Shown: positions 15,062 through 23,581 of the stretch, in pieces
How positions within the stretch are numbered: the first letter of the stretch is position 1
How the letters are laid out: every line of letters starts with the position of its first letter
Assembly (NCBI GenBank): GCA_964396055.1
Contig: CAYNDV010000029.1
Location: forward strand, 1 to 39,887
DNA from: CAYJPV01 sp964396055
Lineage (GTDB): Bacteria; Acidobacteriota; Vicinamibacteria; Vicinamibacterales; JAKQTR01
DNA: 39,887 nt
Direction: 5' to 3'
Translations under genes and position numbers: made by a program
The notes under the pieces: model-generated
What the model was told of the DNA's origin: nothing
The model's input: only the letters and a program-made list of their open reading frames with translations
Databases searched by the model: none

Positions 15062-17056
15062 GTGGTCCTGACGCCGCGGTTCCTGACGGCCGGTGAGCGG
15101 GTGCTCGTTGCCGAGTATGGCGACGGGATCGACGAACGCGTCAACACGCACGTCCACCTCGTGGCCCGGGCCCTCGCACGCACGGCCCCGGCCGGCCTCG
15201 TCGAGGTGGTACCAACCTACCGCTCTGTGGCGGTGTGGTTCGACCCGCTGGCGACGACTGTCGAGTGCCTGGAAGACGTTGTCAGAGGCATCGACGCGCA
15301 CCTCGACGCCGGCGACACGTTGCCATCACGGATCATCGAGGTGCCCGTCGTCTACGGCGGCGAGTGCGGGCCCGATCTGGCGGACGTGTCGGCTCACACC
15401 GGTCTGAGCGAAGCCGACGTGGTGGCCATCCACGCCGCCGGCTCGTACCGCGTGTTCATGATGGGCTTCACGCCCGGCTTCCCCTACCTCGGCGGCATGT
15501 CGCCGCGCATCGCCACGCCGCGCCTCCCCACGCCGCGCACGCACGTGCCGGCAGGGTCGGTCGGCATCGCCGCGCAGCAGACCGGCATCTACCCGGCCGC
15601 GAGCCCCGGCGGCTGGCGGCTGATCGGGCGGTCGCCGCTCCGCCTGTTCGACCCGGCGCAGGACCCGCCGGCCCTGCTGGGCCCCGGCGACACTGTGCGG
15701 TTCGTGCCGTCGGACTCGGCCGGGTTCGCAGAAGCGCCGCACGACATGCCCGTTCCCGCGCCGTGCGAGGGCGGCATCGAGGTGCTCGACGGGGGCCTGC
15801 TGACGACCGTACAGGACCTGGGGCGCTACGGCTATCAGCGGTACGGCGCGCCCGTCGCGGGCGCGATGGACGTGCGGGCCCTCCGCGAGGCCAACGTGCT
15901 CGTGGGAAACGACGAGCACGAGGCCGGCCTCGAAATGACCCTGGCAGGCCCGTCCCTGCGCTTCGACGTCGAGACCGTCGTCGCGCTCACAGGAGGCGAC
16001 CTCGGCCCGCATCTGGACGGGCGGCCGCTGCCATTGTCCCGGGCCATCACGATCCGCCGCGGCGCATCGTTGACGTGCGCCGGCCGCCGGAGCGGCCTGC
16101 GCATGTATCTCGCCGTGGCTGGCGGCATCGACGTGCCACCGATGCTCGGCAGCCGGTCCACGTACCTCGCGTCCGGGTTCGGCGGACACCAGGGGCGGGC
16201 GCTGCGTGCGGGCGACCGCCTGCCGCTCGGCCTCGCTGCCGCGGCGGTCCGGCCGATGCGCGGGTCCACGCCCGTGCGCGGGCGACAGCCCGTTGCGGGC
16301 GACGCCGTGGTCCGGGTGATGCTGGGGCCCCAGGACGACGCGTTCACGCCCGAGAACATCGGGACGTTCCTGTCGGCGACCTGGGAGATGGGCCGGGCGT
16401 CCGATCGGGTCGGCTGCCGGTTCACGGGGCCCCGGATCGAGCACCGCCACGGTGCCGACATCGTTTCGGACGCCACCGCATTCGGCACCGTCCAGATCAG
16501 CGGCGACGGCCAGCCGATCGTCCTCATGGCCGACCGGGGCACGACGGGGGGCTACACGAAGATCGCCACCGTGATCGCCGCCGACCTGGGGCTCCTCGCG
16601 CAGGCGGTGCCCGGCGATCGGGTGCGTTTCTCGGCGGTGGATCGGGCCGCGGCCGTGGCCGCGTGGCGGGAGATGGATGAGGCAGTGGCGCGGCTTCGCC
16701 GTCCGGCCGCCGCTTCTGGCGGGAGTGGCGTCGAAGACGTCTTCGATGAAGACAGTGGCTCAGACCTGGCGGCCGAGGCAATGGACGAGTTCGCCCGCGC
16801 GATCGGCGCGCAGGCCGGCGGCGGTGCGGAGCTTCCGGCGGCCGCAGTGGTGCGTGCGGGGATGAGCGGCCTGGTGGTGGCGGTGCTGGTCGGCGAGGGC
16901 GCGGTGGTGGCCGAGCGCGACACGCTGATGGTGATCGAGGCCATGAAGATGCAGAATCCCGTGCGCGCGCCGCGTGCGGGACGCGTGGCGTGCGTGCGGG
17001 TGCGCGCCGGCGACCAGGTGGCGGGCGACACCGTCATCGTCGAGTTTGCAGACTGA
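15062..17056 (+). CDS. PxpB-PxpC fusion with C-terminal biotinyl domain
   Basis: A 664-residue three-part protein. Residues 1-220 match PxpB/KipI (allophanate hydrolase subunit 1 fold) with GFTPGFPYLGGM and HVPAGSVGIAAQQTGIYPA. Residues 235-545 match PxpC/KipA (subunit 2 fold) with TTVQDLGRYGYQRYGAPVAG and GSRSTYLASGFGGHQGRAL. After a flexible Gly/Ser- and acid-rich linker (about 550-590) comes a biotinyl carrier domain, MVIEAMKMQNPVRAPRAG, with modified Lys629 35 residues from the end, the usual distance. PxpB plus PxpC with PxpA form ATP-dependent 5-oxoprolinase; separate polypeptides are usual and biotin is not part of the known reaction. The AHS1-AHS2-biotinyl layout recalls urea carboxylase without its biotin carboxylase part. 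The start is GTG 15062, one base after the pxpA stop. Confidence is high for the domains and moderate for the activity. Confidence 0.92.
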   Translation: MVLTPRFLTAGERVLVAEYGDGIDERVNTHVHLVARALARTAPAGLVEVVPTYRSVAVWFDPLATTVECLEDVVRGIDAHLDAGDTLPSRIIEVPVVYGGECGPDLADVSAHTGLSEADVVAIHAAGSYRVFMMGFTPGFPYLGGMSPRIATPRLPTPRTHVPAGSVGIAAQQTGIYPAASPGGWRLIGRSPLRLFDPAQDPPALLGPGDTVRFVPSDSAGFAEAPHDMPVPAPCEGGIEVLDGGLLTTVQDLGRYGYQRYGAPVAGAMDVRALREANVLVGNDEHEAGLEMTLAGPSLRFDVETVVALTGGDLGPHLDGRPLPLSRAITIRRGASLTCAGRRSGLRMYLAVAGGIDVPPMLGSRSTYLASGFGGHQGRALRAGDRLPLGLAAAAVRPMRGSTPVRGRQPVAGDAVVRVMLGPQDDAFTPENIGTFLSATWEMGRASDRVGCRFTGPRIEHRHGADIVSDATAFGTVQISGDGQPIVLMADRGTTGGYTKIATVIAADLGLLAQAVPGDRVRFSAVDRAAAVAAWREMDEAVARLRRPAAASGGSGVEDVFDEDSGSDLAAEAMDEFARAIGAQAGGGAELPAAAVVRAGMSGLVVAVLVGEGAVVAERDTLMVIEAMKMQNPVRAPRAGRVACVRVRAGDQVAGDTVIVEFAD

Positions 17057-17093
17057 CGGGCGCGCCTCTGGGCGCGGGAGTGCGAGGCAGCCG

Positions 17094-18344
17094 ATGGCAA
17101 CGACAGGGGCGGCACCGGGACTGTTCGGCTGGTGGCGGGCGGGCACGCCCGAGGGGCGGCGGGCGCTGATGGCCGGCAGCCTGGGCTGGATGCTCGACAG
17201 CTTCGACGTGATGCTCTACGCCCTGGTCCTCGCGACGTTGATGAAGGACCTGGACCTCAGCAAGTTCACCGCGGGCCTGCTCGGGTCGGCCACGCTCGTG
17301 GCATCTGCGGTGGGAGGGATGGTGTTCGGCGTCATCGCGGACCGCTATGGCCGCACGCGCGCCCTCATCTGGAGCATCCTCATCTACTCGGTGTTCACCG
17401 CGGCGTGCGGCTTCGCGCAGACCGTGGCGCAACTGGCCGTGTTCCGCGTGTTCCTGGGCCTTGGCATGGGTGGCGAATGGGCCAGCGGCGCAGCCCTCGT
17501 GTCAGAGACGTGGCCGGCCGAGTACCGCGGCAAGGCCCTGGGCTTCATGCAGAGCGCCTGGGCCGTCGGCTACGGCGCCGCGGCCCTCGTCGTGGCCCTC
17601 GTCATGCCGATCTGGGGCTGGCGGGCCGTGTTCTTCGTGGGCGTGCTGCCGGCGCTGCTCACGATCTGGGTGCAGAAGCGCGTGGAGGAGCCGGCGTTGT
17701 GGCGCGAGCGGCGGGCCATACCCGCGGCGCGCCGTGGAAGCCTGGCCGACGTCTTCCGGGGCGACCTGCTGCGCCTCACGCTGGCCGTGACGGCGATGAA
17801 CGCCTGCACCATGTTCGCGTGGTGGGGGTTCAACCAGTGGATCCCCGCGTACCTGTCGTTGCCCGCCGCCGACGGCGGCATCGGGCTCACGACGCGCACC
17901 ATGTCGGGCTTCATCCTGGCCATGCAGGTGGGCATGTGGTTCGGCTACGTCACCTTCGGGTTCATCAGCGATGCCATCGGCCGCAAGCGGGCCTACGTGG
18001 GCTACCTGCTGACCGCGGCGGTGCTGATGCTGAGCTACCGCCTGACGCAGGAGCCGCTGGTGCTGCTGCTGCTGGGACCCGTTGTGGCGTTCTTCGCCAC
18101 CGGCTACTTCACCGGGTTCGGCGCGGTGACGGCCGAGATCTATCCCACCGACATCCGGGCCACGGCGCAGGGGTTCACGTACAACTTCGGCCGCATCGCC
18201 AGCGCGGTGGCGCCCTGGGCCGTCGGCCGTCTGGCCGACACGCAGGGCTTCGGCGCGGCGTTCTCACTGGCGGCCGTCGCCTTCCTGGCCGCGGCGACGC
18301 TCTGGATCTGGATCCCGGAGACGAAGGGGAGGGCGTTGACGTAG
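17094..18344 (+). CDS. MFS transporter, metabolite:H+ symporter type
   Basis: A 416-residue twelve-helix major facilitator protein of the inner membrane. The loop 2-3 signature GVIADRYGRTRAL is at about residues 80-92 and its second-half counterpart GFISDAIGRKRAY at about 286-298; GLGMGGEWASGAALVSETWP in helix 4-5 is typical of the aromatic-acid/sialate/shikimate symporter families (NanT, ShiA). It starts 37 bases after the fused 5-oxoprolinase gene on the same strand, so uptake of 5-oxoproline or a related acid is a reasonable inference. The ATG at 17094 was chosen over the longer open frame because it starts just ahead of the first conserved region; the preceding bases GAGGCAG are only a weak ribosome binding site. 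A composite repeat begins at its stop codon. Confidence 0.88.
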   Translation: MATTGAAPGLFGWWRAGTPEGRRALMAGSLGWMLDSFDVMLYALVLATLMKDLDLSKFTAGLLGSATLVASAVGGMVFGVIADRYGRTRALIWSILIYSVFTAACGFAQTVAQLAVFRVFLGLGMGGEWASGAALVSETWPAEYRGKALGFMQSAWAVGYGAAALVVALVMPIWGWRAVFFVGVLPALLTIWVQKRVEEPALWRERRAIPAARRGSLADVFRGDLLRLTLAVTAMNACTMFAWWGFNQWIPAYLSLPAADGGIGLTTRTMSGFILAMQVGMWFGYVTFGFISDAIGRKRAYVGYLLTAAVLMLSYRLTQEPLVLLLLGPVVAFFATGYFTGFGAVTAEIYPTDIRATAQGFTYNFGRIASAVAPWAVGRLADTQGFGAAFSLAAVAFLAAATLWIWIPETKGRALT

Positions 18345-18487
18345 AGGAGACAGGAGACAGGAGACAGAAGACAGAAGGGATCACGCGGTCACGCCCCAAC
18401 CGTGAACCCTGAATCGTGAACCGTGGACCGTGAGCCGATAGCCGAACGGCCGATAGCCGAACGGCCTGTCCCCGCCGAACGGCCTTC
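18345..18487 (+). repeat. Composite intergenic repeat, modules B-C-D
   Basis: Directly after the MFS stop come GGAGACA/GAAGACA units (18347-18377), GGGATCACGCGGTCACGC (18378-18395), CCAACCGTGAACC and degenerate GTGAACC heptamers (18398-18432), then GCCGATAGCCGAACGGCC units (18433-18485) ending at the CTAG stop of the convergent MBOAT gene. The order matches the interval after the selenoprotein gene. No gene and no standard terminator are seen. Confidence 0.85.
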
Positions 18488-19960
18488 CTAGAACGCGAAG
18501 TAGATGAAGTCCATCGGGGCGCGGCTGCGCAGGACGTAGATCGCCGTCACCATCAGGCCGCAGAGCAGCGCCTGCGCCGCCGTGCGGCCCCAGCCGGACG
18601 GGATCGCGGGGTCGTCGATGGCGGCCACCAGGTCGGGGCCTGTGAACTCGGCCCAGAGGTCCTGCAGCCAGAGCGGCGCGGCGTAGATCAGCGTCAGCAG
18701 GAACAGGTAGACGCCAGCCTGCCAGTCCAGCGCGCTGGTGTGGACCGGCGTCAGGGTCAGATTGCGCCAGAGTTGCGAGGCCTCGGTTTCGCGGAAGATC
18801 AGCCAGCCCACGCTCGTGAGCACGAACATGAGCGCCACCTGGAAGGGCGGGAGCCAGCGCCGCACACGCCGCGACGGCCGCCAGAGCCGGTCGAGGATCC
18901 TCGCAATCACAAGCAGGATGCCGTGGTAGACGCCCCACAGCACGTAGTTCCAGCTGGCGCCGTGCCACAGGCCCGCCACGAACATCGTCACCAGCATGCT
19001 GCCGATGTAGGCCCACGAGGCCGCGTCGAGGCCGGCCACCCGGTCGGCCGTGATGCGCCGGGAGATCCGGAAGGCGAGGGGCAGGAAGAGGTAGTCGCGG
19101 AACCACGTCGACAGCGAGATGTTCCAGCGCCGCCAGAACTCCGACGGGCTGGCGGACAGGTAAGGGCGCTGGAAGTTCTTGATCAGGTCGAAGCCGTACC
19201 ACTTGGCCACGCCGCGCGCGATGTCGGTGTAGGCCGAGAAGTCGGCGTAGATCTGCATGGTGAACGCGAACACGCCGGCCCACAGCACGAAGAACTCGGG
19301 CGCCTTCAGGGCGAACACCTTATTGGCGATCACGCCCACGTTGTCGGCAATCACCAGCTTCTTGAAGAACCCCCAGACGATGAGGACCAGCGCGTCGCGG
19401 GCGGCGGGGGCCGAGAACTGGCGTGGCGTCTCCATCTGCGGCAGCAGGTTGGTGGCGCGCATGATGGGGCCCGCCACCAGGTGCGGGAAGAAGGCGATGA
19501 ACGCCGCCACGTCCACGAAGTTCTCGCGGGCCTTCGCGTGGTTCCAGTAGACGTCGATGGTGTAGCTCATCGCCTGGAACGTGTAGAACGAGATGCCCAC
19601 CGGCAGCAGGATCTCGAGGGCCGGCACGGGGATACGCCAGCCGGCCGCCGCGGCCGCCGCCGCCATGTTCCCGGCGAAGAAGTTGAAGTACTTGTAGAAC
19701 CCCAGCAGGCCGAAGTTCGTGACGATGGCCAGCCAGAGGAGGCGGCGCCGGTGCCCTGGCCACGCGGCCATCCCGCGGGCCACGCCGTAGTCCACCACCG
19801 TCGTCGCGAAGATGAGCGCCAGGAACCACGGGTGCACCCACCCGTAGAAGACGTAGCTGACCGCCAGCAGGAAGAGGTTCTGCCACCGGTGGGGCAGCCA
19901 CCAGTAGGCGGCCAGCGTCACCGCGAAGAACACCAGGAAGTCGAGGCTGTGGAAGATCAC
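18488..19960 (-). CDS. MBOAT family O-acyltransferase (AlgI-like)
   Basis: A 490-residue polytopic inner-membrane protein of the MBOAT superfamily. The catalytic region VAGLWHGASWNYVLWGVYHG carries the invariant histidine His333 and a second histidine at 346; the family's PSEFWRRWNISLSTWFRDY precedes it (about residues 272-290), and FFPHLVAGPIMR is near 157-168. AlgI-type proteins pass acetyl groups across the membrane to SGNH/AlgJ-like partners that O-acetylate exopolysaccharide or peptidoglycan. The ATG at 19960 overlaps the stop of the SGNH-like gene by four bases, which points to translational coupling with exactly such a partner. No polymer synthase is in the window, so the polysaccharide is unknown. 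Confidence 0.93.
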   Translation of the reverse strand: MIFHSLDFLVFFAVTLAAYWWLPHRWQNLFLLAVSYVFYGWVHPWFLALIFATTVVDYGVARGMAAWPGHRRRLLWLAIVTNFGLLGFYKYFNFFAGNMAAAAAAAGWRIPVPALEILLPVGISFYTFQAMSYTIDVYWNHAKARENFVDVAAFIAFFPHLVAGPIMRATNLLPQMETPRQFSAPAARDALVLIVWGFFKKLVIADNVGVIANKVFALKAPEFFVLWAGVFAFTMQIYADFSAYTDIARGVAKWYGFDLIKNFQRPYLSASPSEFWRRWNISLSTWFRDYLFLPLAFRISRRITADRVAGLDAASWAYIGSMLVTMFVAGLWHGASWNYVLWGVYHGILLVIARILDRLWRPSRRVRRWLPPFQVALMFVLTSVGWLIFRETEASQLWRNLTLTPVHTSALDWQAGVYLFLLTLIYAAPLWLQDLWAEFTGPDLVAAIDDPAIPSGWGRTAAQALLCGLMVTAIYVLRSRAPMDFIYFAF

Positions 19961-21015
19961 CTGAACAGGTCCTGGTTCCGGCGGAAGAACAGTTCCGTGT
20001 AGAAGATCCGGAAGTCCCGCGCGATGTGGTCGCCGTCCTCGTAGATGGCCAGTGTCTGTTCGGGATCGCCCCAGTCGTCGTGGAAGTACCCGCCGCTGTC
20101 CCGCACGTAGGCGGCCAGGTCGCGCACGTACGCCTGCAGGGCCTCCGACTGGACGGGTGGGCCGTCCGGCCGCGGTCGGCGCTGTACGCGGACCAAGGCT
20201 ACGCGGATGCCCGACACCTTCGACAGGCGCAGGATCTCGGGCAGCAGCGACACCTCGACCCGCTTCGGGAAGTTGAGGGCGTCACCGCCGGCCGTCGGCA
20301 TGTCGGCGGCCACCATCGGCCGCAGCGCCTCGAGCGGGAACAGCCGCTCGTTCATGTTCGTGAGGAACGCCTCGCGCTGCGCCGCGCCGGCCACCGCCGC
20401 CAGGGGCGCGCGGGTGATGCGGGGCTCCAGCCAGTCGCGCGTCCGGTTGAACTGATAGAGGGACTGCGCGGTCAGGTGTGCCTGGTAGAAGCCGCCGTGC
20501 ATGTTGGCCGCGAGCACCCGATCCAGCACCGCCTCGCGCTCCATGGCGGCCCGGTCGAGCACGCCCGGATACACGCGGAACATCGGCTCGGTCAGGTTCT
20601 CGTCCCGGAAGAAGATGATGACGGCCTTCGGCTTGATCCGGGCGTTGACGACGAAGTTCTTGAAGGCGAGGTACCAGTAGGCCGAGCCCGTGCCGGGGTG
20701 CAGCAGCGACGCCGATCCCCGGCCGCCCACCAGGCGGGAGAAGTGGCCGGGATGGATGCGCGTGCCGGCCATCGAGTCGCCGATGATGATGTAGTCGGGC
20801 TGCGCCTCGCGCAGGGTCGTGACCACGTCGCGGTCGAAGGGCTGGCGCACCCGCGGCGACTCGATCGAGGGGATGAACGAGGGCGCCAGGCCCGCGCTGG
20901 GCAGGATGGCGTTCACCGCCCGCAGCCCCAGCGGCAGCAGGGCGATGGAACCGGCGATCAGACCGATGGAGAGCCAGGCCGCTGGCGCGGCCCGGCCGGA
21001 TCTCGGCGCACTCAA
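19957..21015 (-). CDS. SGNH/AlgJ-like membrane-anchored acyl transfer partner
   Basis: A 352-residue protein with one N-terminal membrane anchor (about residues 13-35) and a periplasmic domain with an SGNH-type block I, DYIIIGDSMAGTRI, with candidate nucleophile Ser81. The C-terminal YEDGDHIARDF supplies a DxxH-like Asp/His pair. This resembles AlgJ/AlgX/PatB-like proteins that take acyl groups from an MBOAT partner and place them on a polysaccharide. The four-base overlap with the MBOAT gene supports the pairing. The start appears to be TTG at 21015: no ATG or GTG lies earlier in the frame, and a later start would remove the anchor. It begins 34 bases after the symporter gene. Confidence 0.8.
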   Translation of the reverse strand: MSAPRSGRAAPAAWLSIGLIAGSIALLPLGLRAVNAILPSAGLAPSFIPSIESPRVRQPFDRDVVTTLREAQPDYIIIGDSMAGTRIHPGHFSRLVGGRGSASLLHPGTGSAYWYLAFKNFVVNARIKPKAVIIFFRDENLTEPMFRVYPGVLDRAAMEREAVLDRVLAANMHGGFYQAHLTAQSLYQFNRTRDWLEPRITRAPLAAVAGAAQREAFLTNMNERLFPLEALRPMVAADMPTAGGDALNFPKRVEVSLLPEILRLSKVSGIRVALVRVQRRPRPDGPPVQSEALQAYVRDLAAYVRDSGGYFHDDWGDPEQTLAIYEDGDHIARDFRIFYTELFFRRNQDLFR

Positions 21016-21032
21016 CGTCGTCGTCTGCCTTT

Positions 21033-21047
21033 CGGGCCCGGGGCCCG
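21033..21047. terminator. GC-rich palindrome between symporter and SGNH genes
   Basis: CGGGCCC and GGGCCCG face each other with almost no spacer, just past the symporter stop codon on the minus strand. It could pause transcription or reduce downstream expression. There is no T-run, and the genes look co-transcribed, so a true terminator is doubtful. Confidence 0.25.
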
Positions 21048-21049
21048 CC

Positions 21050-22585
21050 TTACCGGGTCTTCGCCTCCGCGGGGAACAGCCGGGCCAGTTCCTCGGGCCG
21101 CGGCGCCGGCGTCATCAGGCTCACCACCACCAGCAGGCCGATCGAGATGATGGCCGACGGATAGATGCTGGGGATGCCCCAGGGGTCCGCGCCGAAGGTC
21201 GAATTGATGGCGTCGAGGCCCGACAGGCCGTTGGCGGCCTGCATCACGCCTGGCCACACGCGCGGGATCACCACCTCGAACAGCACGGTCGCGACGGCCC
21301 CGCCCACGATCGACGCCACACCGCCCTGGCGCGTGGCCCGCTTCCAGGTGAGCGCCGCGAACAGGGCCGGCGTCACGGCCACGCCGTACATCGTGTAGGC
21401 GAAGTACGCGTACTGCAGCACCGACACCTGCAGCTGGAAGTACGTGGGGATGAAGATCATCAGGAACGCGACCACGCCCATGCAGACGATGAACACCTTC
21501 TGGAGGGCCACCATCTTGTCCGGGTCCGCGTTCGGGTTGATCATCCCCTGATAGATGTCGCGCATCACGTTCGAACTCGACGACAGCAGGTAGTTCATGC
21601 CCGTCGAGAGCACCACGGCGCACGCCGCGCCCAGCAGCAGCACGCCCACGCCCCCCGGCATCATGTACCGCGCCGCGTTGAGCACCAGGGCCCGGCCGTC
21701 CCAGCCCTTCTGGAACTCGGCGTTGTACACCGACGCGTAGACCGCGATGGCGATGACGATGGTCTCGACGACGATCGTGCCGACGATCCAGATGGCCACG
21801 GCCTTCTTGGCTTCCGCCGGGGTCTTGGCCGCGTAGAATTTCTGGTACATCGACTGCACGCCCATCAGCAGCAGCAGCGTGGACAGGAAGTACGCCAGCG
21901 CCTTCAGGGCCGGGTACTTGCCGAAGTCCGCCGGGAACACCTCGAAGCGCGAGGCCGGCAGCACGGCCGCGGCGTGCTCCCACCCGCCGGCGGTCGACAC
22001 GACGAAGGGGATCGCCAGCAGGCAGGCGGTGACGATGATGATGCCGTTGGGGAGGTCCGTGTGGGCCACGGCCACCATGCCGCCGATGGCCACGAAGCCG
22101 ATGACGAACATCGCCGCCAGCATCTGGCCCGCTTCCACCGACACGGCGCCGTCGGTGATGACGTTCAGGATGTAGCCTCCCGCCCGGAACTGGTACGCCA
22201 CGATCGTGGTGAACGCGATGATGAGGGCGATGGCGCCGAACAGTCGCGCGAACTTCCCGTAGCGCACCTCCAGGATGTCGCCCACGGTGTACTGGCCGAA
22301 GGTGCGGATTTTCGCGGCCACGAAGTAGATGATCGCGATGCCCAGGAACGCGCCCGCCGGCTGCCAGATGGCGCTCCACCCCGCGTACGACGCGTACTCC
22401 GCCCCCGCGATGAACGTGCCGGACCCGATCCAGGTGCAGACCAGTGTGAAGACCATCTTGGTCAGCGACAGGCTGCGCCCCGCCACCATGAAGTCTTCCT
22501 GGGACTTGATCTGCCGCGAACGGTAGATGTTGTACCCGGTCAGCACGAGCAGGTACGCCAGGATCACGAATACATAGAAGTTCAC
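21050..22585 (-). CDS. Sodium:solute symporter (SSS family)
   Basis: A 511-residue polytopic transporter of the solute:sodium symporter family (LeuT fold, 13 or so helices). The N-terminal SQEDFMVAGRSLSL and CTWIGSGTFIAGAEYAS, then AFLGIAIIYFVAAKIR and LEVRYGKFARLFGAI, are the usual first-half SSS signatures; the sodium-site serine-rich stretch NYLLSSSSNVMRDIYQG is near residues 331-347. Substrate cannot be deduced (relatives carry sugars, proline, acetate, pantothenate, nucleosides). The start is GTG 22585 with a strong AGGAGG four bases upstream, one of the best ribosome binding sites in the window. It is divergent from the glycosyltransferase gene and leads the SGNH-MBOAT pair, 34 bases upstream of it. 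Confidence 0.92.
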   Translation of the reverse strand: MNFYVFVILAYLLVLTGYNIYRSRQIKSQEDFMVAGRSLSLTKMVFTLVCTWIGSGTFIAGAEYASYAGWSAIWQPAGAFLGIAIIYFVAAKIRTFGQYTVGDILEVRYGKFARLFGAIALIIAFTTIVAYQFRAGGYILNVITDGAVSVEAGQMLAAMFVIGFVAIGGMVAVAHTDLPNGIIIVTACLLAIPFVVSTAGGWEHAAAVLPASRFEVFPADFGKYPALKALAYFLSTLLLLMGVQSMYQKFYAAKTPAEAKKAVAIWIVGTIVVETIVIAIAVYASVYNAEFQKGWDGRALVLNAARYMMPGGVGVLLLGAACAVVLSTGMNYLLSSSSNVMRDIYQGMINPNADPDKMVALQKVFIVCMGVVAFLMIFIPTYFQLQVSVLQYAYFAYTMYGVAVTPALFAALTWKRATRQGGVASIVGGAVATVLFEVVIPRVWPGVMQAANGLSGLDAINSTFGADPWGIPSIYPSAIISIGLLVVVSLMTPAPRPEELARLFPAEAKTR

Positions 22586-22660
22586 AGGTCCTCCTGCGGG
22601 TCAGGCCGTTGCGAGGAGGCAGTCTAGCACAGGACCGGACGGGCTCCGGCGGCCAGGCGG

Positions 22661-22666
22661 TATGAT
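22661..22666 (+). promoter_or_regulatory. -10-like TATGAT, leaderless promoter of the GT2-radical SAM pair
   Basis: GGTATGATCGGGGG runs into ATG 22673, with the hexamer exactly 12 bases before the start codon. The predicted transcript would begin at the ATG and carry the glycosyltransferase and the overlapping selenoprotein gene. No recognisable -35. Confidence 0.5.
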
Positions 22667-22672
22667 CGGGGG

Positions 22673-23581
22673 ATGACCGTGGCGGCCGTCATCGTGGCGT
22701 ACCACAAGCCCGCGTGGCTGGACCGGGCGCTGGCGGCCCTGGGGCCGCCGGACGCTGCGATCGACGTGGTGGTGGTGAACGTCGAGGCCGACCCCGCCGT
22801 GCGGCGCGTGGCCGAGTCGTGCGCCGCCCGAGTGGTCGACCTGGCGGGCAATCCCGGCTACGCCGCGGGCGTCAACGCCGGCGTGTCGGCCGTGAGCGCG
22901 GACGTGGTCGTCTTCATGAACGACGACCTCGTCGTCTCGCGCAAGGCGCTGCTGGCCCTCGCGCGGGTGGTGGACGAGGGCGTTGCGGATGTCGCCCTTC
23001 CGGTCCTGGCCGATCCCGCCGGGGGTGTTGAGCCGTCGATCCTGCCTGCGTTCACGCCCTGGCGGATCTTCCGTGACATGGCGTGCCTGCCGGACCGGCC
23101 GGTGCCTGGGCTCCGGCGTCTCCTGCGTGCCGAGAAGTGGCGGACGCCTGCGGCACCCGAGCGTGTCTTTGGCGCGATGGCCGCGATCGTGGCCGCATCC
23201 CGCGGGCTGCTGATCGACCTCCCGCTGCCTGAGGCGTATTTCCTCTACTGGGAGGAAGTCGAGTGGTTCTGGCGCGTACGCGAGGCCGGCCGATCGGTGG
23301 AGTTCCGGCCGGACATCCGCGTGACGCATGCGGGTGGGCGGGAGGCCGTGCGCCCGGCCCGCGAACGTCTCCTGGCGCGCAACGCCGTGCGCTTCGTGCG
23401 GCGCACGCAGGGGCGAGGGGCGGCCGCCGCGGCCTGGCTCGCCGTCCTGGCGTGGCAGGGCCGGCTGACGATCGTGGCGCTGGCGCGGGCGGCCGTGCGG
23501 ACACCGGGATCCGGCCGCCTCCTCGCGGCCCGGTGGGCCGGGTTGCGGGCCGGCGTGGCGAGCGTGACGGAGCTCGCATGA
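22673..23581 (+). CDS. Family 2 glycosyltransferase (rhamnosyltransferase-like)
   Basis: A 302-residue GT-A fold glycosyltransferase that transfers a sugar from a nucleotide donor; no membrane helices are obvious. AAVIVAYHKPAWL opens the nucleotide-binding domain, AGNPGYAAGVNAGV is near 59-72, VVFMNDDLVVS near 79-89 carries the metal-binding DxD-like pair, and YFLYWEEVEWFWRVREAG near 188-205 followed by HAGG is typical of rhamnosyltransferase/WbbL-like GT2 enzymes. The stop codon overlaps the start of the radical SAM gene in ATGA (23578-23581), so the two are translationally coupled. Acceptor unknown; the context suggests modification of the product made by the radical SAM and ATP-grasp enzymes, which is inference. 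Confidence 0.88.
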   Translation: MTVAAVIVAYHKPAWLDRALAALGPPDAAIDVVVVNVEADPAVRRVAESCAARVVDLAGNPGYAAGVNAGVSAVSADVVVFMNDDLVVSRKALLALARVVDEGVADVALPVLADPAGGVEPSILPAFTPWRIFRDMACLPDRPVPGLRRLLRAEKWRTPAAPERVFGAMAAIVAASRGLLIDLPLPEAYFLYWEEVEWFWRVREAGRSVEFRPDIRVTHAGGREAVRPARERLLARNAVRFVRRTQGRGAAAAAWLAVLAWQGRLTIVALARAAVRTPGSGRLLAARWAGLRAGVASVTELA

